Shown one piece after another: positions 47,745 through 53,521 of a DNA stretch of 53,521 nucleotides (positions within the stretch are counted from its first letter, which is position 1; each line of letters starts with the position of its first letter). The DNA lies in the NCBI GenBank assembly GCA_016935415.1, contig JAFGRA010000307.1:1-53521 (forward strand), given 5' to 3'. The notes below the pieces were generated by a model, which was not told the DNA's origin, ran no database searches, and saw nothing but the letters and a program-made list of their open reading frames with translations. Made by a program: the position numbers and the translations under genes. The DNA comes from Anaerolineales bacterium (GTDB taxonomy: Bacteria > Chloroflexota > Anaerolineae > Anaerolineales > UBA11579).

Positions 47745-48431
47745 GTGAAGACTCCTGATAATCTCCAAAACGTTTACTTGACCAAAGAAGAATACGCCTT
47801 TGAGCTTTTGCGCACCGCGATCTTAGACGGTGAATTGAAACCGGGCGAAAAATTGGTGATCGACCGACTGAGCGACGACTTGGGAATCAGCACAATCCCG
47901 ATTCGCTCGGCCTTGCAGCGTCTGGATATGGAAGGGTTGGTGGAGATCACACCGCATTCTCCAGCGCGTGTAGCACCAATCTCGCTCGATATGGTTGCTG
48001 AGACCTTTGCGCTTTTGGCGGCGTTGGAAGAGGTTGCCTTTGTGAACGCGGCCTTGAAGCTTACCGATGAGGGCTTACAGCCTATCCGCGATCTGGTTGA
48101 AGAAATGGGGAGGGTGGCTGTGTCGGGGGAGACGGGGAATTGGATGGATTTGAATATTGCCTTTCACCGTAAAATTGCCGAACAGACCGGGATGCAATTG
48201 TTGATCGAATTTACCAACCGGGCGCTCGACCAGTGGCGGCGTTTGAGCCATTGCTACTTCGAAGAAGTGGCGGCTGAGCGTATTCGGCAGGCACAGCGCG
48301 AGCATGTGGAAATCCTGCACTTAGTAGAAACAAAGCAGGTGAATGCGCTATCGGCTTTGGCTAGGCAGCATAATCAGGGGGCGTTCCAAGCTTACCAGCA
48401 ATTGATGCAGAACATGGAGGAAGAAGTATAA
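47745..48431 (+). CDS. GntR-family (FCD-type) transcriptional regulator
   Basis: AFELLRTAILDGELKPGEKLVIDRLSDDLGISTIPIRSALQRLDMEGLVEITPHSPARV wHTH; C-terminal FCD-like domain. Confidence 0.95.
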   Translation: MKTPDNLQNVYLTKEEYAFELLRTAILDGELKPGEKLVIDRLSDDLGISTIPIRSALQRLDMEGLVEITPHSPARVAPISLDMVAETFALLAALEEVAFVNAALKLTDEGLQPIRDLVEEMGRVAVSGETGNWMDLNIAFHRKIAEQTGMQLLIEFTNRALDQWRRLSHCYFEEVAAERIRQAQREHVEILHLVETKQVNALSALARQHNQGAFQAYQQLMQNMEEEV

Positions 48432-48432
48432 T

Positions 48433-49539
48433 ATGGTTACGCGGGAAACTTTGCTCCCCAAGTGTGAGCGCGCTTTTGATTTTGCCGGTAAGCAACTTAA
48501 AGCATTGATCGAAGAACACCCCGACCAATTCCCGGAATTCACCGTGGATGGCAAGTGGTCGCTGAATAAGAATCCCTGGACGAATTGGTGTGAAGGCTTT
48601 CTGGGTGGGCAGTTGTGGTTGCTTTACAAGCACGCCGGTGACGATTATTGGCGGGAGAAAGCCGAGCACTACTCTAAATTGATCGAACATCGCAAGACCG
48701 ACCGCCAGGTGCATGACCTGGGATTTTTGTTTTGGTCAACGTATAAGCAGTGGTACGACCTGACCAGTGAGGAAGCGCTCAATGCTGTGTTGATCGAAGC
48801 CGGGCAGACGATGGCTTTACGCTTCAAGGAAAAGGGACAATACTTACGTTCCTTCCTGGCAGAAGACAGCTTGTTCATCGATATTATGATGAATGTGGGG
48901 ATTGTGTTCTATGCGGCCCAAGAGACCGATGATGCCGATCTGTTCCGTATCGCTAACCAGCATTGCCTGACGACGCGCAAGTATTTGATCCGCGGTGATG
49001 GCAGCGGTTCCCACGAAGGTATCTTTGATTTGGAGAGCGGCGAGTTCTTGCGGCAGAGTACGCAGCAGGGCTGGCGGAACGATTCGAGTTGGGCGCGCGG
49101 CCTGGCCTGGGCGCTGTATGGCTTTGGCACGGTCTATGAATTTACGCAAGATGCGCGTTATCTGAATACGGCTTGCGCGCTGGCGGACTATTACATCGAA
49201 CATACCCCGGCGCATGGCGTACCGCCTAATGATTGGGATGATCCCGAGCCGAAGTATCCCTATGAAAGCTCGGCGGCGGCGATTGCCGCCTCGGGGATGC
49301 TGAATCTCGCAAAACTGGCCCAAAATCCGGCCGCGGCGCGCATGTACCAGCAGTACGCTTACACGATTCTGGATACGCTGACTTCGCCGGAATTCCTGGC
49401 CGATCAGACGCCGGGTTACGAGGGTATTCTCAAGCGCGGCATCTACCATTTGAATAAGGGACTGGGCGTAGATCAAAGCGTGATGTGGGGCGAGTTTTTC
49501 TTCCTGGAAGCTGTAAGTAAGGTAATCAATGATGATTGA
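48433..49539 (+). CDS. GH88-like unsaturated glucuronyl hydrolase
   Basis: NPWTNWCEGFLGGQLWLLYKHAGDDYWREKAE, HDLGFLFWSTYKQWY, QQGWRNDSSWARGLAWALYGFGTVYEFT, DSSAA-like PYESSAAAIAASG. Confidence 0.9.
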   Translation: MVTRETLLPKCERAFDFAGKQLKALIEEHPDQFPEFTVDGKWSLNKNPWTNWCEGFLGGQLWLLYKHAGDDYWREKAEHYSKLIEHRKTDRQVHDLGFLFWSTYKQWYDLTSEEALNAVLIEAGQTMALRFKEKGQYLRSFLAEDSLFIDIMMNVGIVFYAAQETDDADLFRIANQHCLTTRKYLIRGDGSGSHEGIFDLESGEFLRQSTQQGWRNDSSWARGLAWALYGFGTVYEFTQDARYLNTACALADYYIEHTPAHGVPPNDWDDPEPKYPYESSAAAIAASGMLNLAKLAQNPAAARMYQQYAYTILDTLTSPEFLADQTPGYEGILKRGIYHLNKGLGVDQSVMWGEFFFLEAVSKVINDD

Positions 49540-50314
49540 AAACGAGAAAAAAGTCGCAATTGTGACCGGCGGCAGTCGTGGGATTGGCAAGGCAATCGCT
49601 TTGGCGTTGGGAGAGCGCGGCTGGCGAGTGATCGTTAATTACAATCGCAACCGAGATGCTGCTGAGGAGACGCTGAATACCTTACAGGAAGCTGGTGGGG
49701 TGGGCGCGATCGTGCAGGCCGATGTCGCCAATGAAGATGACCGGATGTGCTTAGTTGAAAGCACGCTTGAAGCTTATGGACGGATTGATTTGCTGGTCAA
49801 TAACGCTGGAATGGCGCCGCGCCAGCGCCGCGATCTGCTGGAAATGACTGCCGAAAGTTACGATGAGGTCATGGCAGTTAATCTGAAAGGGCCATTTTTC
49901 CTGACACAATTGGTTGTCCGGAAGATGATCGCTCTGGTGCAGGCCGGAAAAATTTCCGCGCCTAAAATTGTAAATGTGAACTCAATCAGCGCGTATACGA
50001 GCAGCACGGCACGCGGCGAATACTGTATCTCGAAAGCCGGGATGGGGATGATGACGGCGCTGTATGCCGACCGGCTGGCGGAATATGGGATTGGGGTGTA
50101 TGAGGTGCGCCCCGGCATCATCGCCACAGACATGACCAGCGCGGTCAAGGGGAAATATGATCTACTTTTTGCGCAAGGACTGACGCCGATTGCGCGTTGG
50201 GGCGTGCCGGAAGACGTGGCCAAGGCCGTGCTTGCGATTGCTGAGGATTATCTGCCGTATTCAACCGGCGAAATAATCAATGTGGATGGTGGGTTCCACT
50301 TACGGCGTTTATGA
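49529..50314 (+). CDS. SDR-family oxidoreductase (FabG-like)
   Basis: VAIVTGGSRGIGKAIALALGERG, NNAGMAPRQRRD, YCISKAGMGMMT, INVDGGFHLRRL. Confidence 0.94.
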   Translation: MMIENEKKVAIVTGGSRGIGKAIALALGERGWRVIVNYNRNRDAAEETLNTLQEAGGVGAIVQADVANEDDRMCLVESTLEAYGRIDLLVNNAGMAPRQRRDLLEMTAESYDEVMAVNLKGPFFLTQLVVRKMIALVQAGKISAPKIVNVNSISAYTSSTARGEYCISKAGMGMMTALYADRLAEYGIGVYEVRPGIIATDMTSAVKGKYDLLFAQGLTPIARWGVPEDVAKAVLAIAEDYLPYSTGEIINVDGGFHLRRL

Positions 50315-50336
50315 GAATTAAGACGAGAGGAATGCA

Positions 50337-51788
50337 GTGATGAGATACCCACGGATGGCACAGTTGCGCACACCGCAAGACTTTCAAACCAGACTGGACG
50401 AGCTGGACTTGGAGCTTGGATTCGATGCAGAAATGCAGCGTGGACCGGATGCTCCGTTGGCGCAATCTTATACATTGCGGGACGGTTTCCGAATCGGCAA
50501 CCGTTTTTGCGTACAGCCGATGGAAGGCTGGGATGGTTCTATGGATGGTAAACCCAGTGAAAATACCTTCCGGCGTTGGGAACGTTTTGGGATCAGTGGG
50601 GCCAAATTGGTATGGGGTGGCGAAGCGACCGCAGTGCGGCATGACGGGCGCGCCAATCCCCATCAACTGATTATCAGTGAATATACACTGTCTGAACTGG
50701 AAGCTTTGCGCCAAACCCTGGTGGATGCCCACATTTCCCACTTTGGAACCGCTGATGATTTGCTAATCGGTTTGCAGCTTACGCACTCCGGCCGGTTCTC
50801 GCGGCCGACGGCGGGCGGTGCATTGGAGCCGACCATTTTATACCATCATCCCTACCTGGATGAGAAATATGGTTTGCCTCCGAATTATTCGGTGATAAGC
50901 GATGGTGAGATCGAGATGCTTGTGGCGGATTTTGTGCGTGCCGCCAAACAAGCTTATGAGATTGGTTTTCAATTCGTGGATCTCAAGCACTGTCATGGCT
51001 ACCTGGGGCACGAATTCCTGACTGCTTACTCCAGGTCGGGCAAATACGGCGGCTCATTTGAGAACCGCACGCGTTTCCTGCGTGAGATCGTGACGGGGAT
51101 TCGGACGGAAGCGCCCAATTTGCGAATTGGCGTGCGGCTGAGTGCCTTCGATATGCCGCCATTCAGACCAGGCGCGGATATGGCGGGCGAGCCGGTGGAG
51201 TTGCTTGACGAACGGCGATACTGGTTCGGCGCGGAGCAGGCCAACCCGTTTAGTTTCGATTTAGAAGAGACCGTCCGTTTTTTGGAATTGCTCGATGCAT
51301 TGCATATCGAGTTAGTGAACGTGACCGCGGGCAGCCCATATTATTGCCATCATATCCAGCGTCCAGCGCTTTTTCCGCCTTCGGACGGCTACCAGCCGCC
51401 AGAAGACCCGCTGGTGGGTGTGGCGCGCCAGATCGAGGCGACCGCGCGGCTCAAGGCGCACGTTCCCAATTTGCTGATGGTCGGGACGGCTTACAGCTAT
51501 TTGCAGGAGTGGCTGCCGAATGTGGCGCAATACGTGGTGCGCACCGGGCAGGCGGACTTCATTGGCCTGGGGCGGATGATGCTTTCATACCCAGAAATGC
51601 CTGTGGATATTTTGACCGGGAAAACCTTACAGCGCAAGTCGATCTGCCGCACGTTCAGCGATTGCACGACCGCCCCACGCAATGGGCTGGTATCGGGCTG
51701 TTTCCCGCTTGATGCATATTACAAGGAATCTCCAGTGGCGGAGACGTTGAAAACTGCCAAGGCGCAGATGAAGGAGAAATTCGAATGA
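50337..51788 (+). CDS. OYE-like NADH:flavin oxidoreductase lacking a C-terminal FAD/NAD domain
   Basis: [78 protein letters not shown]. Confidence 0.9.
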   Translation: MMRYPRMAQLRTPQDFQTRLDELDLELGFDAEMQRGPDAPLAQSYTLRDGFRIGNRFCVQPMEGWDGSMDGKPSENTFRRWERFGISGAKLVWGGEATAVRHDGRANPHQLIISEYTLSELEALRQTLVDAHISHFGTADDLLIGLQLTHSGRFSRPTAGGALEPTILYHHPYLDEKYGLPPNYSVISDGEIEMLVADFVRAAKQAYEIGFQFVDLKHCHGYLGHEFLTAYSRSGKYGGSFENRTRFLREIVTGIRTEAPNLRIGVRLSAFDMPPFRPGADMAGEPVELLDERRYWFGAEQANPFSFDLEETVRFLELLDALHIELVNVTAGSPYYCHHIQRPALFPPSDGYQPPEDPLVGVARQIEATARLKAHVPNLLMVGTAYSYLQEWLPNVAQYVVRTGQADFIGLGRMMLSYPEMPVDILTGKTLQRKSICRTFSDCTTAPRNGLVSGCFPLDAYYKESPVAETLKTAKAQMKEKFE

Positions 51789-52417
51789 GCAAAGATATCT
51801 TGCTGGTGTCTGCCGGGACGGTGCACCCCAGTCTGGCGGCGCGGCGTGTATTTAAGCGAACGTTGACGGCGCTGCCGGAATTCAAGTTTACGCAGATCAA
51901 GCATTTGAATATGCTCCCTACGCTTGACCTGGATACATATGCCGGGATGGTGCTGTATTATCACGCCGAAGAGCTGCGCCAAGACGCGCTGCAAGCCTTT
52001 CGGGATTATGTGGTAGGGGGTGGCGGTGTACTGGCAGTGCACAGTGCATCGGCTTCGTTCAAGGGGATGGATAAATATTATGAGGTACTGGGCGGTGAGT
52101 TTGTCAGTCATGGGCCGGTGGAGGAGTTTGAATTGATTCCGGGCAGCGCCATGGATGACATTTTTGGGCGGGGAGAAAGGTTTACGATTTACGATGAGCT
52201 TTACCGGCATGAATACGACCCGGATAACATGATCCACTATCACGTCGAGGTCAAGACTGAAGCGGGAGAGATCGAAAAAGAACCCTTTGTGTGGACGCGG
52301 GCTTTTGGTCAGGGGCGGATTTGTTATTGTGCCTTTGGGCACACGGTAAAGGCTCTGCAGCAGCCGGGGGCACAGGCGATCTTGCGGCGCGGTTTACGTT
52401 GGGTGAGTGGGAGTTGA
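51785..52417 (+). CDS. ThuA-like (trehalose-utilization) domain protein
   Basis: [64 protein letters not shown]. Confidence 0.9.
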   Translation: MSKDILLVSAGTVHPSLAARRVFKRTLTALPEFKFTQIKHLNMLPTLDLDTYAGMVLYYHAEELRQDALQAFRDYVVGGGGVLAVHSASASFKGMDKYYEVLGGEFVSHGPVEEFELIPGSAMDDIFGRGERFTIYDELYRHEYDPDNMIHYHVEVKTEAGEIEKEPFVWTRAFGQGRICYCAFGHTVKALQQPGAQAILRRGLRWVSGS

Positions 52418-52421
52418 TGGG

Positions 52422-53435
52422 ATGAGTGACGCATTGCGGCTGGGGATTGTCGGCTGTGGCTCGATTGCCGATCCGATTGCTAAACTAACGCGCCTGACGC
52501 GCGGTATGCGTGTGACGGCATACTGCGATGTGAATTTGGAATGTGCCAACCGGTTGGCGACAAAATATGGGGGTGGGGCAGTTTTCGGCAATTTCATCGA
52601 GATGCTGGAGAAGGAGGCGCTCGATGCGATCTATTTGGCGGTGCCCCATCATCTGCATTACACGATGATCTGTGAGGCGTTAGAAAAAGGATTGCCGACC
52701 CTAACCGAAAAACCGATCACGCGCACGCTGGCAGAAGGCATCGCGGTTGCGAACATATCGGAAGAAAAGGGGATTCCGGTGGGTGTGAATTACCAGTATC
52801 GCTATGACCGTGGCTGCTATGCGCTGGCGCAGCATGTTTGGAATGGTACATTAGGGCGGATATTCTATGCGCGCATCAATCTGGCCTGGCACCGGGAAGA
52901 TGCCTATTTCAAACATTCTGCCTGGCATAAGTCGATTGCTCAGGCTGGGGGCGGCACACTGATCACGCAGGCCAGCCACCTGATTGATGTCGTCTTGTGG
53001 GCGTTGGGTGCTACGCCCAAGTTTGTGTATGGACAAACCGCCAAGAATCGCTTCAAGGATGTGGAAGTAGAGGATACCGCGTTAGGCACGATCACGCTGG
53101 AGGATGGCTGCATGGTGCAGATTGCCAGTTCGATGGCGGCGACACCGGAGCAGGCGGTGACGATCGAGTTATACGGCGAGAAAGGCACAGCGATCTATAG
53201 CGACAAACCACGCCCGTATTTGCGGTTGATTGGTGTCAATGCCCAACGTGTCGCTCCTCCGCTGGTTGGCGTTCACGCGTTGCACCGCAGTATCAAAGGA
53301 TTCCGCAATTGGCTGCTAAAGGATGAACCCTACTTGACCCCGGCGCGCGCTTCACTGCCTGCCCTGGCAGTGGTGGAGGCATTCTATCGTTCGGCCGAGT
53401 CTGGGATGCGTGAGTGGGTGGAAACGGATTATTAA
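52422..53435 (+). CDS. Gfo/Idh/MocA-family oxidoreductase (ATG 52422; ORF track gives 52407)
   Basis: LRLGIVGCGSIADPIAKLTR, AVPHHLHYTMICEALEKGLPTLTEKPITRTLAEG. Confidence 0.95.
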   Translation: MSDALRLGIVGCGSIADPIAKLTRLTRGMRVTAYCDVNLECANRLATKYGGGAVFGNFIEMLEKEALDAIYLAVPHHLHYTMICEALEKGLPTLTEKPITRTLAEGIAVANISEEKGIPVGVNYQYRYDRGCYALAQHVWNGTLGRIFYARINLAWHREDAYFKHSAWHKSIAQAGGGTLITQASHLIDVVLWALGATPKFVYGQTAKNRFKDVEVEDTALGTITLEDGCMVQIASSMAATPEQAVTIELYGEKGTAIYSDKPRPYLRLIGVNAQRVAPPLVGVHALHRSIKGFRNWLLKDEPYLTPARASLPALAVVEAFYRSAESGMREWVETDY

Positions 53436-53521
53436 AAAATCCTTACAGGGCGGCAAGATAGACATTTTTCTATGGAGTTTTGTGAAACATTTCGCTATAA
53501 TGAAAAGTGTTTGACATCCAA

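Noticed and set aside
53480-53497. TTGTGAAACATTTCGCTA as another Rex/CRP-like site near a TATAAT
   Set aside because: Only the left half-site matches well; no properly spaced -35 and the downstream gene is outside the window.
1-53521. CRISPR array, prophage, transposon or toxin-antitoxin system
   Set aside because: No regularly spaced repeats, transposase, integrase, phage structural genes or TA-like gene pairs could be identified by reading the translations and intergenic DNA.

Overview
Chromosomal window, apparently from a Chloroflexi/Anaerolineae-like bacterium (inferred from gene content and protein style only). About 43 convincing protein-coding genes, one tRNA-Thr(CGT), and many clear intrinsic terminators. 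No rRNA, CRISPR array, transposase or prophage genes were seen. Main blocks: (1) a KimA/YdaO-like K+ transporter gene split by two same-direction frameshifts, preceded by a terminator-like hairpin and followed by two TrkA/RCK genes; (2) housekeeping genes (two M20 peptidases, DedA/VTT protein, cyclophilin, uridine kinase, glycosyltransferase, DegV, FdhD, threonine synthase-like, HycI-like protease); (3) a three-gene operon with a 1927-aa zinc-ribbon/polytopic membrane protein, a PrsW-like protease and a small anchored protein; (4) a KduD-KdgK-Eda-ADH operon with a LacI regulator; (5) an SDR gene whose predicted promoter is bracketed by two Rex/CRP-like palindromes; (6) GH20, ROK, GH94 (cellobiose-phosphorylase-like) genes, a LysW-like zinc ribbon with a highly charged tail, two paralogous family-5 solute-binding lipoproteins without permeases, and a NarL-type two-component system; (7) a tight GntR-GH88-SDR-OYE-ThuA-Gfo/Idh operon with a perfect 20-bp palindrome next to the GntR start. 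Best candidates for undescribed biology are the giant membrane protein/PrsW operon, the GH88-OYE-ThuA-Gfo/Idh operon, the LysW-like protein, and the frameshifted K+ transporter module. All family calls come from reading the translations; no database search was run.
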